Positions 42,067 through 50,956 are shown, counted from the first letter of the stretch. The stretch: 64,000 bases of DNA from Allofournierella_A excrementavium (GCA_019120375.1 DWVE01000073.1:9012-73011); one strand, 5' to 3'. Translations and numbers: made by a program. Notes: a model not told the origin generated them from the letters alone.

Positions 42067-43200
42067 ATGCTGTTTGGCAAAAAGGAAAAAATGCCCCCGG
42101 AACAGCGCCGGGAGATGGTGCAGGCCATTGAAAAGCTCATCGACGCGGGCAAAAGCGAAGAGGCGTTCCGGCTGACGAAGACGCTGGAAAAAGAGGACGC
42201 CGACGCGGCGGGGCTGGCCATGGCCTATTTCTACTTCATGGGCGAGAACGTGCGGGAGGACTACAACGCCGCCGCCCGCAGCGCCCAGCGCTACCTGCGC
42301 ATCGAGCCGGAGGACGCCCTTGCCTGGAACCGGCTGGGCAGCGCCTATATGCTGCTGGGCAATTATGACCAGGCCGCCCCGGCTTTGGAAAAGGGGTACC
42401 AGCTGGGCAACATCGAGGCCGGCACCCTGCTGGCCAACGTCTGCAAGATCCAGGCCGACAGGCTGCGGGGCGACGCCGCCGGCACCCTCAACGCCCGTTC
42501 CTTCGGGCGGGCCAACGGCCAGGCCATGACCCTCTACACCAAGGTCATCCTGCTGGGCGAGGCCATCGGTGCGGCCCACCCGGGCATGATGAACGACGCC
42601 GACTGGCAGGGATATGGCCGCGCCTTCGACATGATGTACGCCCTGGCGCTGGGCGGCGAGACCAGGAGCTTCCGGGTCAGCGGCAGCGCCTTTGCCACCT
42701 ACGCTTCGGTGGCCAGGGCCTTCGAGGCGGGCCGGGACGACAGGGCCGGCCAGGGGGTGTGGCTGGCGGCGGCCGTGCGGGGCTGCGCCCTGATGGAGGC
42801 CGCGGGCTACAAGGCCATGGCGGAGTACTTCCGGGCCGCGCTGTGCCTTGACGCGGTGGATTTTTCCAAATCCGGCAAAATGCTGGCCGCCGCCAAGTGG
42901 CATCTGGACAGGGCCGCCGAGCTGAACGGCACCCTCACCGCCGAGCAGAAAGCGGAGTACCCCAACGATTTTGCCGACTACCGCCAGCAGTACCAGCAAT
43001 ACCTGCGGCGCTACGGCAAGGCCATGGAGGCCCAGCTGAAGGCGGGCCAGCTGCCGGACCTGGCCGGAGAGTATCCCGCCGGCGCCGCCCCCGCGCCCCA
43101 GAGCTGCGCGCTCTTTATGAAGGACGTCGAGGCGCTGCAGAGCGGCGCCCCGATGCCCGGCGCGCCCAAAAAGAAGGGCTTTTTCGGCCTGTTCGGCTGA
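42067..43200 (+). CDS. tetratricopeptide/Sel1-like repeat protein
   Basis: A 377-residue cytosolic protein. The first 130 residues form helical repeats of the TPR/Sel1 kind (EEAFRLTKTLEKEDADAAG, then AWNRLGSAYMLLGNYDQAAPALEKGY), probably a protein-binding scaffold. The middle is Ala-rich and helical. The tail (about 340-377) is Pro/Ala-rich and ends in KKKGFFGLFG, echoing the start LFGKKEK, a pattern common in small membrane-associated or zinc-ribbon proteins. The ATG at 42067 has AGGAGGAG 6 bases before it; an upstream in-frame ATG at 42040 has no ribosome site. A membrane-protein gene follows after 22 bases. Function unknown. Confidence 0.78.
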   Translation: MLFGKKEKMPPEQRREMVQAIEKLIDAGKSEEAFRLTKTLEKEDADAAGLAMAYFYFMGENVREDYNAAARSAQRYLRIEPEDALAWNRLGSAYMLLGNYDQAAPALEKGYQLGNIEAGTLLANVCKIQADRLRGDAAGTLNARSFGRANGQAMTLYTKVILLGEAIGAAHPGMMNDADWQGYGRAFDMMYALALGGETRSFRVSGSAFATYASVARAFEAGRDDRAGQGVWLAAAVRGCALMEAAGYKAMAEYFRAALCLDAVDFSKSGKMLAAAKWHLDRAAELNGTLTAEQKAEYPNDFADYRQQYQQYLRRYGKAMEAQLKAGQLPDLAGEYPAGAAPAPQSCALFMKDVEALQSGAPMPGAPKKKGFFGLFG

Positions 43201-43222
43201 AGAAAAGGGGGTCCGGGTACAT

Positions 43223-43768
43223 ATGGTCTCTCTCATCGTTCCCTATTTCCTCACCTTTTTGGGCCTGATGGTGGATTCCGCCCACGACTTCCCCGCCTTT
43301 GCCGTGGTGTTCACGGCGGCGGGCGTTCTCTGGACGGCGGGCCGGGGCCTGGCCAAAGAGAGCGGTGGAAAAGCAATCGCCCTCATGGTAGCCGGCCACG
43401 GGGTGATCTGGCTGCTGTTCAAATTCAAGCCCGAGATGCTGGGCGCGGCCATCGGCATCGCCATCGGCCTGGCGTTCGCGGTGCCGGTGGCGCTGATCGG
43501 CTGGAGCGTCGTCATCCGGCCGCTGTTCTTCGGCGGCTCCTCTGCGCCCGCCTTCCGGGGCGGGGCGGAGGATGCGGCCCCGGGGGGCCGCGGCACGCTG
43601 CCCAACATCATCTACGACGATTCCAACGCCCGCTGGCAGCTGCGCCGCCGCAACGGCGACGGCAGCGCCGTCTATTACAGCGACGACGGGCGGGAGGTGC
43701 TCATCCACCTGAACTACGTCAGCGGCACCACCGCCAACACCGGCGAGGGGACCTTCCACTGGTATTGA
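43223..43768 (+). CDS. small membrane protein of unknown function
   Basis: A 181-residue protein. There are three to four hydrophobic segments in the first 105 residues (about 5-20, 27-42, 50-65, 72-100), then a Gly/Ala linker and a soluble C-terminal part with NIIYDDSNARWQLRRRNGD and YYSDDGREVLIHLNY. I do not recognise the family. The ATG at 43223 follows AAAAGGGGG. It is next to the repeat protein and probably co-transcribed with it. A terminator follows. Confidence 0.7.
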   Translation: MVSLIVPYFLTFLGLMVDSAHDFPAFAVVFTAAGVLWTAGRGLAKESGGKAIALMVAGHGVIWLLFKFKPEMLGAAIGIAIGLAFAVPVALIGWSVVIRPLFFGGSSAPAFRGGAEDAAPGGRGTLPNIIYDDSNARWQLRRRNGDGSAVYYSDDGREVLIHLNYVSGTTANTGEGTFHWY

Positions 43769-43777
43769 AACAACGCG

Positions 43778-43815
43778 GGCCCGGCCTTTTGAAAAAGGCC
43801 GGGCCTTCGTTTTTT
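43778..43815 (+). terminator. intrinsic terminator
   Basis: 12-bp stem (43778-43789 with 43794-43805), TGAA loop and a T run after TTCG. Confidence 0.85.
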
Positions 43816-43916
43816 GATCAAAAAACGGAAAAAAAAGGAAAATTTTGTCCCCGTTCGCGCTTTTTGGGCGAAATCAGTTATAAAGCGGCCTGCTGTGGGC
43901 TGAAAGGGGTGCGCGG

Positions 43917-44438
43917 ATGAGGGACGAGGAATTGCTGGAGCTGTTCCGCGCCGACCCGGAAAACGGGGCGGCGGCGCTGGTGGAACAGTACCGCTATCTT
44001 TTGTGGGGCGTGTGCTCCCGCCGCCTGCAGGACCCGGAAGACGCCTGGGAGTGCGTTTATGAGGCGCTGGCCGATTTCTGCCTGCAATGGAAGCGGTTTT
44101 CCCCCGAGAGGGGCAGCGTGAAAAGCTATCTTGCCGCCATCGCCGACCGCCGCGCCCTGGACCTTTACCGCAAGAACCAAAACTGGGAGCGGGCCCGCCA
44201 GGCCGCGGCGCGCAGCGGCGGCGCGGCAGAGCGGGAGGGGGAGGCCTCGCTGGAAGAATGGCTGCTGGGCGAGCTGGCGGAAAAGGAGCGCACCATCGTC
44301 TGGCTTCGCTGTGTGCGGCGGATGAGCTACGCCGAGATCGCCCGCGCCCTGCGCCTGCCCTACGAGCAGACCCGCAAGTGCGGCTACCGGGGCCTGAAAA
44401 AACTGCGCGGCCGGCTGGAGCGCCTTGCAAAGGAATAG
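43917..44438 (+). CDS. ECF-type RNA polymerase sigma factor (soluble)
   Basis: A 173-residue sigma factor of normal ECF length. Sigma-2 is about 15-85 (FSPERGSVKSYLAAIADRRALDLYRK) and sigma-4 about 110-165 (MSYAEIARALRLPYEQTRKCGYRGLKKLR). It parallels the fused sigma protein at 40188 in both regions (FDPAKGSLKNWL against FSPERGSVKSYL), so the two are probably paralogs. It has no membrane helix and no anti-sigma gene next to it. A TATAAA at 43879-43884 may be its -10. ATG at 43917 after AAAGGGG. Confidence 0.9.
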   Translation: MRDEELLELFRADPENGAAALVEQYRYLLWGVCSRRLQDPEDAWECVYEALADFCLQWKRFSPERGSVKSYLAAIADRRALDLYRKNQNWERARQAAARSGGAAEREGEASLEEWLLGELAEKERTIVWLRCVRRMSYAEIARALRLPYEQTRKCGYRGLKKLRGRLERLAKE

Positions 44439-44445
44439 AGAGCAA

Positions 44446-44480
44446 AAAGGCGGCAGGCACAAAATGTGCCTGCCGCCTTT
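44446..44480. terminator. bidirectional terminator
   Basis: Perfect 16-bp stem (44446-44461 with 44465-44480) and 3-base loop between the convergent sigma and fakA genes; A/T-rich ends on both sides. Confidence 0.85.
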
Positions 44481-44495
44481 GGCTGTTTTATGGGC

Positions 44496-46184
44496 TTATT
44501 CCACGCCGATCATGTAGTAGTAGACCGGCTGGCCGCCGTTGATGAGGGTGACTTCCACGTTGTCGCCCACCTTGGCCTGCACCAGCTCGCAGGTGCGCTG
44601 GGCCTCTTCCTCGCTCACGTCGCAGCCGCTGATGAGAGTGATGAAGCTGGTGTCCTTCTTCACCATGCTGCGGGCCAGACGGTAGGTCATCTTGGCGATG
44701 TCGGTGCCGATGTTCACGATCTTGCCGTTCTCCATGGCCATGATGTCGCCCTTCTTGATCTTGTGGCCGTCAAAGTCGCTGTTGCGGGCAGCAAAGGTCA
44801 CAAGGCCGGTGCTCACGCGGCCGGCAGCCTCCATCATGGCGATGGAGTTGGCGTCGGCGTCGGCGTCCGGGTCGAAGCTGAGCATGGCGGTGATGCCCTG
44901 GGGAATGGTGCGGGTGGGCAGAACCACCACCTTGCGGTCGGCGATCTTCTGGGCCTGCTCGGCGGCCATGATGATGTTCTTGTTGTTGGGCAGCACGAAC
45001 ACGGTGCCGGCGGGCACGCTCTGCACCGCGGCCAGGATGTCCTCGGTGGCGGGGTTCATGGTCTGGCCGCCGCTGACAACGGCGTCCACGCCCAGGTCCG
45101 CGAACACGGAGGCCAGACCCTCGCCGGCGGCCACGGCCACAAAGCCGAAGGTGCGCTCGGGGTCCACCGCGGCATAGGGGAAGGCGGCGGCAGGGGCCTC
45201 CTCGGCGGCCTTCTGCTTCTCCAGGCCCTTGCCCTGCTTCTGGCGGGCCAGGAACTGCTCGTGCATGTTCTCGATCTTGAAGCCGGTGAGGTAGCCGTAG
45301 CGGATGGCCTCGGACAGGATCTTGCCCGGGTCGGCGGTGTGCACGTGGCAGTTGGCCACGTCGTCGTCCTCGATGACCACCACGCTGTCGCCGTTGGACT
45401 CCAGGAAGGCCCGCAGCTTTGCGATGCTGGCGCCCTCGTCCTTGTTCACCAGGAACTGGGTGCAGTAGCCGTTCTTGATGTCCTCCACCTTCATCAGGTC
45501 GTCGGTGAACACGCCCTTGCCCGCGCCGGAGGTGGACAGCTTTGCCTTGTTCTGGGCCGCTTCCTCGCACTGCACGGGCTTGCCGCCCTCGAACACGATC
45601 TGCATGCCCTCAAAAATGACCATCAGGCCCTGGCCGCCCGCGTCCACCACGCCGGCCTTCTTCAGAACCGGCAGCTGGTTGGGGGTGTTCTCCAGCGCGC
45701 GCTGGCCGGCGCTCATCACCAGTTTCCACAGCTCCACCACGTCGGCGATGCCGCTGGCGGCGGCCTCTTCGCTGGCCACGCGGGCCACGGTGAGCATGGT
45801 GCCCTCGGTGGGCTTCATCACGGCCTTGTAGGCGGCCTCCACGCCCTTCTGCAGGGCGGCCACCACGTCGGCGGCGTCGGCGGTCTTCTTGCCGTCCAGC
45901 GCTTTGGAGAAGCCCCGGAACAACAGGCTGGTGATAACGCCGGAGTTGCCCCGGGCGCCCCGCAGCATCGCGCCGGCGGCGGCCTTGGCGGCCTCGCCCA
46001 CGGTGCAGTCGTCGCTCATGGCTTCCAGCTCGGGGCGGGCCGCGCCCACGGTCATGCTCATGTTGGTGCCGGTGTCGCCGTCCGGCACGGGGAAGACGTT
46101 CAGTTCGTCCACCCGGGAGCGCTGGTTGGAAATGTTGTTGGCGCCGGAAAGAATGGCGTCACGCAGAATACGACCAGTAATCAT
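44496..46184 (-). CDS. fakA: fatty acid kinase catalytic subunit FakA-like (DAK2/YloV family)
   Basis: A 562-residue protein with an N-terminal Dak2-type ATP domain, including NVFPVPDGDTGTNMSMT near 30-46, and a C-terminal DegV-like/YloV domain ending in NGGQPVYYYMIGVE. In Gram-positives FakA phosphorylates fatty acids bound to FakB. No FakB (DegV) gene is in the window. I use the ATG at 46184, since the in-frame GTG three codons earlier overlaps the GAGGTG ribosome site. It follows an Asp23-type gene after 58 bases, the usual neighbour of this family. Confidence 0.93.
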   Translation of the reverse strand: MITGRILRDAILSGANNISNQRSRVDELNVFPVPDGDTGTNMSMTVGAARPELEAMSDDCTVGEAAKAAAGAMLRGARGNSGVITSLLFRGFSKALDGKKTADAADVVAALQKGVEAAYKAVMKPTEGTMLTVARVASEEAAASGIADVVELWKLVMSAGQRALENTPNQLPVLKKAGVVDAGGQGLMVIFEGMQIVFEGGKPVQCEEAAQNKAKLSTSGAGKGVFTDDLMKVEDIKNGYCTQFLVNKDEGASIAKLRAFLESNGDSVVVIEDDDVANCHVHTADPGKILSEAIRYGYLTGFKIENMHEQFLARQKQGKGLEKQKAAEEAPAAAFPYAAVDPERTFGFVAVAAGEGLASVFADLGVDAVVSGGQTMNPATEDILAAVQSVPAGTVFVLPNNKNIIMAAEQAQKIADRKVVVLPTRTIPQGITAMLSFDPDADADANSIAMMEAAGRVSTGLVTFAARNSDFDGHKIKKGDIMAMENGKIVNIGTDIAKMTYRLARSMVKKDTSFITLISGCDVSEEEAQRTCELVQAKVGDNVEVTLINGGQPVYYYMIGVE

Positions 46185-46242
46185 ACAGTACACCTCAACA
46201 TCAAAGTTATGGGTCCGCCTTCACGGGCGGCGGGAAGGGCCG

Positions 46243-46596
46243 TCAGTCGGCCACGATGTCGTCAACAGAGACCTCGATGCGCTCCACCTTCAGGCCGGTG
46301 GCGTTCTCCACCTCGTGCTTGACCTTGTGGGTGATGCTCTGCACGATGGTGGCGATGTTCAGCCCGTAGCCCACCTTGATGTGCAGCTCGATGGTGAGCT
46401 TGCCGTCGCTCTGGGTCACCCGCACGCCCTTCTCGGGAAAATCGCTGCCGAAGAACAGGCTTTTGAAGTCGTCGTGGGCGCCGCCGGTGGCCATGCCGGC
46501 CACGCCGTAGCAGCTGCGGGCCGCAAGGCTGACCAGTTCGGCGAAGTAGTCGGCGTTCATGCTGATGGTGCCCAGCGGATTTTGCAAGGTGATCAT
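46243..46596 (-). CDS. Asp23/Gls24-family envelope stress protein
   Basis: A 117-residue protein of the alkaline-shock (Asp23/Gls24/YloU) family. LGTISMNADYFAELVSLAARSCYGVAGM at the start is divided over the typical first strand and helix, and later VGYGLNIATIVQSITHKVKHEVENATGL is the family core. Such proteins associate with the membrane and cell-envelope stress. The ATG at 46596 has AGGAGGTTG upstream. It sits between a peptide-binding lipoprotein (20 bases upstream) and fakA (58 bases downstream). Confidence 0.93.
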   Translation of the reverse strand: MITLQNPLGTISMNADYFAELVSLAARSCYGVAGMATGGAHDDFKSLFFGSDFPEKGVRVTQSDGKLTIELHIKVGYGLNIATIVQSITHKVKHEVENATGLKVERIEVSVDDIVAD

Positions 46597-46616
46597 ACAA
46601 ACAACCTCCTGTTCGG

Positions 46617-48170
46617 TTAAGAGTCTTCGGAGGCAAACCGAAGCTGCCCCAACGAATAGAACACATTGCTGATGGAGGACGTGAGCCCGTCGATGCTGCG
46701 GGTGTGCACCACGGTGCCGTTGCGCCACAGAAGAGGCACAAAGGGCATCTCGGCGGCAAAGGCCGCCTCGTAGGCGCCCGCGGCGCTCATGTTGCCGCGG
46801 AAGGCGTTGTAGGCCGCGGTGAGCGTTTCGCTCTGCACGATGCCGGCGCTGGCGCCGCCGCCCTCCATAAACGGGCTCATATCCATATTATTATACAACT
46901 TGACCTCGCCGATGTACAGGTCAAAATCGCCCAAAAGCACTTTTTCGCGGAAAACTTCAAAATCATCCGCCTGTTTCAGCGTCACCGCAACGCCCACCGC
47001 TTCCAGCTGGTCCGCCAGCAGGCTGGCGGCATAGCGCTTGTAGGTGTTGCCGCTGTAGACCAGAAGGCGCACCGTCAGCTTCTGGCCGTCGGCGGTGTAG
47101 AAGAAGCCGTCCATGGCGTTTTCGGTATAGCCCAGCGCCGCCAGCGACGCGCGGGCGGCCGTCTCGTCCAGCTGGGCCTCCGGCAGGATGACCTGCTGGG
47201 CCAGCACGCAGGGGTAGAAGCTGTTGATGGCCCCGGTGGCGGGATAGGCCCGGGAGTAGTAGCCCTTTTCCGCCAGGATGCGCCGGTCGATGATCTGGCT
47301 CAGCAGCCCGCGCCCGGCGGCGGTGCCCAGAAGGGGCGCGAGCATGGTGTTATCCTGCGCCGCGGCGGCGTTCACCCCCAGGAAGATGAGGTTGTTGGTG
47401 CGGTAATAGCTCAGGGAGCTGGCAACGCCGGAGGGCGAATCGCTCAGCTCGCTGGTCTGGTAGAGGTTCAGCGAGCCCACCGTCAGGCCCGAGACCATCT
47501 CGTTGTAGCTGCTCACCTCGGCAAGGCCGATCTCCTCGGGCTGGCCGTCCTCGGCAAAGAGGCAGCGGGTGTTCTCCACCAGCGTGCCCTCGCTGTAAAT
47601 GTAGCGGCCGCTGGAGGTGGGGTTCGCGGAGGTGACCTCCGAGGCCTTCAGCACCGGGATGTCGCACAGATAGCTGAACAGCGAGTCCGGCTGGGCCAGG
47701 GTCAACACCACGGCCCCGTCGCTCACTTCCACCTTGGTCACGTTGGCCAGCTGGCCGCTGTAAAGGGGGCTGGTGCGGGCGGCCTCGATGCTGGCGGCGG
47801 CGTCCTCGGCGGTGACGGGGGTGCCGTCGGCAAAGGTGGCGCCGCCCCGGATGTGGATGACCGCCTGCAGGTCCAGCACGTCGATGCTGCTGGCCAGCCG
47901 GTAGACGATGGACATGTCCGGCCCGATCTCCACCAGCTTTTCAAACAGAAGCCCCGCGTTCTGGCGCACCAGGGTGGAGCCGGTGAGGAAGGGGTTGAAC
48001 CCGTCGCCGGGAGTGTAGCCCAGCACCAGCTTATCCGAGTTGGCGGCAGCGGCGGGCGTGGGGGTGGGGCTGGGCGCGGGGGCGGAGTCGGCCTCGGGCT
48101 GCGCGCCGCACCCGGTCAGGAAAAGGCAGGCCGCCAGCGCCAGCGCGGCGGCTCGTTTTGCAAAGGGCAA
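46617..48170 (-). CDS. ABC transporter substrate-binding lipoprotein (family 5, peptide/nickel type)
   Basis: A 517-residue lipoprotein: the signal peptide ends in FLTGCGAQ (Cys about 21), then a Pro/Ala/Thr linker. The body follows family 5 peptide-binding proteins, with LVLGYTPGDGFNPFLTG at the start, an IRGGATFADGTPVTAEDAAASIE core split over two strands, and a C-terminal LLVYSGNTYKRYAASLLADQLEAVGV region. No permease or ATPase genes are adjacent, so it is an orphan binding protein. The start is a TTG at 48170 with AAAGGAGG 7 bases upstream. It may be co-transcribed with the Asp23 and FakA genes. Confidence 0.92.
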   Translation of the reverse strand: MPFAKRAAALALAACLFLTGCGAQPEADSAPAPSPTPTPAAAANSDKLVLGYTPGDGFNPFLTGSTLVRQNAGLLFEKLVEIGPDMSIVYRLASSIDVLDLQAVIHIRGGATFADGTPVTAEDAAASIEAARTSPLYSGQLANVTKVEVSDGAVVLTLAQPDSLFSYLCDIPVLKASEVTSANPTSSGRYIYSEGTLVENTRCLFAEDGQPEEIGLAEVSSYNEMVSGLTVGSLNLYQTSELSDSPSGVASSLSYYRTNNLIFLGVNAAAAQDNTMLAPLLGTAAGRGLLSQIIDRRILAEKGYYSRAYPATGAINSFYPCVLAQQVILPEAQLDETAARASLAALGYTENAMDGFFYTADGQKLTVRLLVYSGNTYKRYAASLLADQLEAVGVAVTLKQADDFEVFREKVLLGDFDLYIGEVKLYNNMDMSPFMEGGGASAGIVQSETLTAAYNAFRGNMSAAGAYEAAFAAEMPFVPLLWRNGTVVHTRSIDGLTSSISNVFYSLGQLRFASEDS

Positions 48171-48214
48171 AATGCGGCCTCCTTTCAGGTCACAGAATGG
48201 GATAATCGTGTTCT

Positions 48215-48223
48215 ATTCTACCA
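48215..48223 (-). promoter_or_regulatory. extended -10 promoter of the peptide-binding lipoprotein
   Basis: TGG-TAGAAT on the minus strand, about 45 bases before the TTG start. Confidence 0.4.
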
Positions 48224-48329
48224 TAGAAACGGATATTTTAAAAGGGGAACGGCCCGTTTCGCGCCGCCGGAGAATGAAAAATTCTCCCTCCGGGTTTAAC
48301 AAGTTCTTCACACTCGGCGGGCCCGGGCG

Positions 48330-48338
48330 TGGTATAAT
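48330..48338 (+). promoter_or_regulatory. extended -10 promoter of the CBS-domain gene
   Basis: TGG-TATAAT, 55 bases before the GTG start; TTCACA lies 20 bases upstream, too far for an ordinary -35. Confidence 0.5.
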
Positions 48339-48393
48339 CAAGGTAACAAAAGAATGACGAAGCGCCCCGCGCTTCAGAAAAGAGGTCTTGCGC

Positions 48394-48846
48394 GTGAACA
48401 TCCTGTTTTTCCTCACACCCAAACAGGACGTGGCTTTTTTGTACGACGATTTTACACTGCGGCAGGCTCTGGAAAAAATGGAGTATCACCGCTATTCCTC
48501 CATCCCCATGCTCAACCGCAAGGGGGAGTATGTGGGCACCATGACCGAGGGCGACCTGCTGTGGGCCATCAAGAACCAGGGGCTGCGCATCGAGAACGCG
48601 GAGGAGATCCCCATCAAGGCCATCCCCCGCAAGCGGGACTATCTGCCCGTGACGGTGAACACCCAGATGGATGAACTGGTGGCCGCCGCCATGAACCAGA
48701 ACTTTGTGCCCGTGCTGGACGACAAGCGCAGCTTTATCGGCATCGTCAAGCGGGGCGCCATCATCCAGTATTGCTATGACCGGTACCGGGGCGGCGGCAA
48801 GGGCCGCCCGGTGCCCCACAAGATACAGACAGAAAGCAGAGTGTGA
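48394..48846 (+). CDS. CBS-domain protein
   Basis: A 150-residue protein made of two CBS motifs (about 10-65 and 72-130), a module that binds adenine nucleotides and usually regulates other proteins. NILFFLTPKQDVAFLYDDFTLRQALEKM is the typical start of this small Clostridia family (shown here in part: LTPK then LYDD). The start is the GTG at 48394 with AGAGGT 7 bases before it. A flavin reductase gene begins 6 bases after its stop, and the stop overlaps the only weak ribosome site of that gene, so translation is probably coupled. Confidence 0.88.
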   Translation: MNILFFLTPKQDVAFLYDDFTLRQALEKMEYHRYSSIPMLNRKGEYVGTMTEGDLLWAIKNQGLRIENAEEIPIKAIPRKRDYLPVTVNTQMDELVAAAMNQNFVPVLDDKRSFIGIVKRGAIIQYCYDRYRGGGKGRPVPHKIQTESRV

Positions 48847-48852
48847 TGAGAG

Positions 48853-49365
48853 ATGTCCTTTGAAAAGATCGAGCTTTGTGACCTGCACGCTGAGCCCTTT
48901 GCCATGATCGGCCGCCAGTGGATGCTGGTGAGCGCCGAAAAAGAGGGCCGGGTGAACACCATGACCGCCAGCTGGGGCGGCATGGGGGTGATGTGGGGCA
49001 AGGACGTGGCCTTCGTGTTCCTGCGGCCCCAGCGCTTCACCAAGGAATTCGTGGACGCCGCCGGCCGCTTCACCCTCAGCTTCTACGGCGAGGAGCACCG
49101 GGCGGACCTGGCCTATCTGGGCCGGGTGAGCGGCCGGGACGAGGACAAGATCGCGAAGGTGGGCTTTGAGGTGTGCGACTTCGACGGCGCGCCCGCCTTC
49201 ACCCAAGCCGAGACGGTGCTGGTGTGCCGCACCCTCTACACCCAGCAGCTGGACCCGGCGGGCTTTGCCCCCGGCTGCGACGCCGACGAGCGCTGGTACC
49301 CCGAAAAGGACTATCACACCATGTATGTGGCGGAGATCGAGGCGGTCTATCAAAAGACCGAGTGA
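48853..49365 (+). CDS. flavin reductase family protein
   Basis: A 170-residue FMN-binding split-barrel protein. The segment WMLVSAEKEGRVNTMTASWGG near 23-43 is the FMN-site signature, and FLRPQRFTKEFVD is a conserved stretch in this subgroup of flavoredoxin-like proteins. Likely passes electrons from a reduced cofactor to an unknown partner. Translation appears coupled to the CBS gene just upstream. A terminator follows. Confidence 0.93.
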   Translation: MSFEKIELCDLHAEPFAMIGRQWMLVSAEKEGRVNTMTASWGGMGVMWGKDVAFVFLRPQRFTKEFVDAAGRFTLSFYGEEHRADLAYLGRVSGRDEDKIAKVGFEVCDFDGAPAFTQAETVLVCRTLYTQQLDPAGFAPGCDADERWYPEKDYHTMYVAEIEAVYQKTE

Positions 49366-49385
49366 GCCGCCTAAACCAAAACAGT

Positions 49386-49418
49386 AGGGCCGCCCCCGGA
49401 AAACCCGGGGGCGGCCCT
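49386..49418 (+). terminator. intrinsic hairpin
   Basis: 14-bp GC stem (49386-49399 with 49405-49418), followed by CTTTCC. Ends the CBS-flavin reductase unit. Confidence 0.7.
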
Positions 49419-49555
49419 CTTTCCGTTCGGCGGAAAAATTTTCCGCCGGCGTTCAAAATCCCGATTATCGTACCTATATTCGCCTATACTGATAGCATCG
49501 GGCGGGGGAAAAGCCCCCCGCGAAACGCAGGAACGCAGAAAGGCGGGCATGAAAA

Positions 49556-49669
49556 ATGGAGTACGAAATTCGCTATGTGGGCAGCCACGTGGAAGTTTAC
49601 ACCCTCAGCGGCAGCTTTTTGTTCAGCGCCGACACCGCCCGCGAGGCGATGGAGGAGATGGCGGGCTGA
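49556..49669 (+). CDS. 37-residue protein
   Basis: A short frame MEYEIRYVGSHVEVYTLSG...FLFSADTAREAMEEMAG. It has the look of small conserved Clostridia proteins that begin MEYxIRY and contain FSADT, a beta hairpin followed by one helix. A TATACT box lies at 49485-49490, and AAAGGCGGG precedes the start by about 10 bases. It is convergent with the MacB-like permease gene, whose stop is 15 bases away. Function unknown. Confidence 0.6.
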   Translation: MEYEIRYVGSHVEVYTLSGSFLFSADTAREAMEEMAG

Positions 49670-49684
49670 CGGCCGACGGCCCGC

Positions 49685-50956
49685 TCATTCGTAGCGCAGC
49701 GCCTCGATGGGGTCCAGCTTGGCGGCCTTGTTGGCGGGGTAATAGCCGAAGAACACGCCGATGCCCATGGAGAAGCCCACCGCCACCAGCACCGTGACAA
49801 GGTCCGCCCGGGCGGGCGCGCCGATGAGGGAAGCCCCCAGGCTGCCCAGGCCAAAGCCCACCAGGATGCCCAGCGCGCCGCCCACCAGACAGATGACCAC
49901 CGACTCCACGATGAACTGGGTGCGGATGGCCCCGTTGGAAGCGCCCAGGGCCTTGCGGATGCCGATCTCCCGGGTGCGCTCGGTGATGCTCACAAGCATG
50001 ATGTTCATCACGCCGATGCCGCCCACCAGCAGGCTGATGCCCGCGATCACCCCGATGGCCAGGGAGATGGTGCCCAGCACGCTGGTGATGGAGCTCATCT
50101 CGTTCTGCAGGTTGTACACGGTGACCCGGAACTGCTCGTTGTTTTTGTAAAAGCGCTCCTCAAAAAACTGCTCGCTGCGCGTCTGAAAAGCGTCCGCGTC
50201 CACGCCGGCGGCGGGCGCCACCTCGCACCCGAAATAGCCGCCGGAGGCGATGCCCTCCATCTCGTGCACCATGGCGAGGGGCAGATACAGGTCGGTGGTG
50301 GTGTTTTTGTTCACCGTGCCGCCGCCCAGCAGCGGGCCCATGGTCTGGTAGACGTAAACGCCCACGATGGAAAACTCGTTCACCCCGCCGTCGGGGCCCG
50401 TCACCTCGATGGTCTGGCCCAGAGCGGCCTGCGCGTCGCCGCCGAACAGGTTCTCCACCAGCAGGTCGCTCACCAGCGCCACCTGCCGCGCGCCCTCCTG
50501 GTCCGCTTCATTCAGGGCCCGGCCCGCCGCCAGCTCGCACTTGCCCGCGTCGAAGTAGCCCTGGTTCACGCCGGTGATGTTCACCTTCGCGGTGTTTGCC
50601 CCCTGCTGGATCCGGCCCGCGCCCCAGCTCTCGGTGAGCACCACGGCTTTGATCTGCCGGGCAAAGCGCTCCCGATACGCCTGCAGCATCTCATCGCTGA
50701 GCAGGTCGCTTTCCATGTAACCGTAGTTGCCGATGTAGTCGCCGTTTTCGTCCGGGCGGGGGTCCACGCTCAGCTGCAGGTTGTTCCCGCCCATGGCCAC
50801 AAGGCTCTCGCTCACCGAGCTGGTGAGGGAGTTGCCCACGGTGACGATGGCGATGACCGAGCCGATGCCGATGATGATGCCCAGCATGGTGAGCAGCGTC
50901 CGCATCTTGTTGCTGCGCAGCCCGCCCAGGGCCAGCTTGATGTTTTCCCGGATCAC
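49685..50956 (-). CDS. MacB-like ABC transporter permease
   Basis: A 423-residue permease of the MacB/FtsX family: one N-terminal membrane helix (SNKMRTLLTMLGIIIGIGSV near 13-35), a periplasmic-type outer domain (about 45-285), and three C-terminal helices with the conserved ITERTREIGIRKALGA near 325. It ends LDPIEALRYE, typical of the family. The start is the GTG at 50956, which overlaps the stop of the ATPase gene (GTGA). It forms a tripartite export system with the next two genes, for an antimicrobial peptide, toxin or lipoprotein; substrate unknown. Confidence 0.95.
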   Translation of the reverse strand: MIRENIKLALGGLRSNKMRTLLTMLGIIIGIGSVIAIVTVGNSLTSSVSESLVAMGGNNLQLSVDPRPDENGDYIGNYGYMESDLLSDEMLQAYRERFARQIKAVVLTESWGAGRIQQGANTAKVNITGVNQGYFDAGKCELAAGRALNEADQEGARQVALVSDLLVENLFGGDAQAALGQTIEVTGPDGGVNEFSIVGVYVYQTMGPLLGGGTVNKNTTTDLYLPLAMVHEMEGIASGGYFGCEVAPAAGVDADAFQTRSEQFFEERFYKNNEQFRVTVYNLQNEMSSITSVLGTISLAIGVIAGISLLVGGIGVMNIMLVSITERTREIGIRKALGASNGAIRTQFIVESVVICLVGGALGILVGFGLGSLGASLIGAPARADLVTVLVAVGFSMGIGVFFGYYPANKAAKLDPIEALRYE

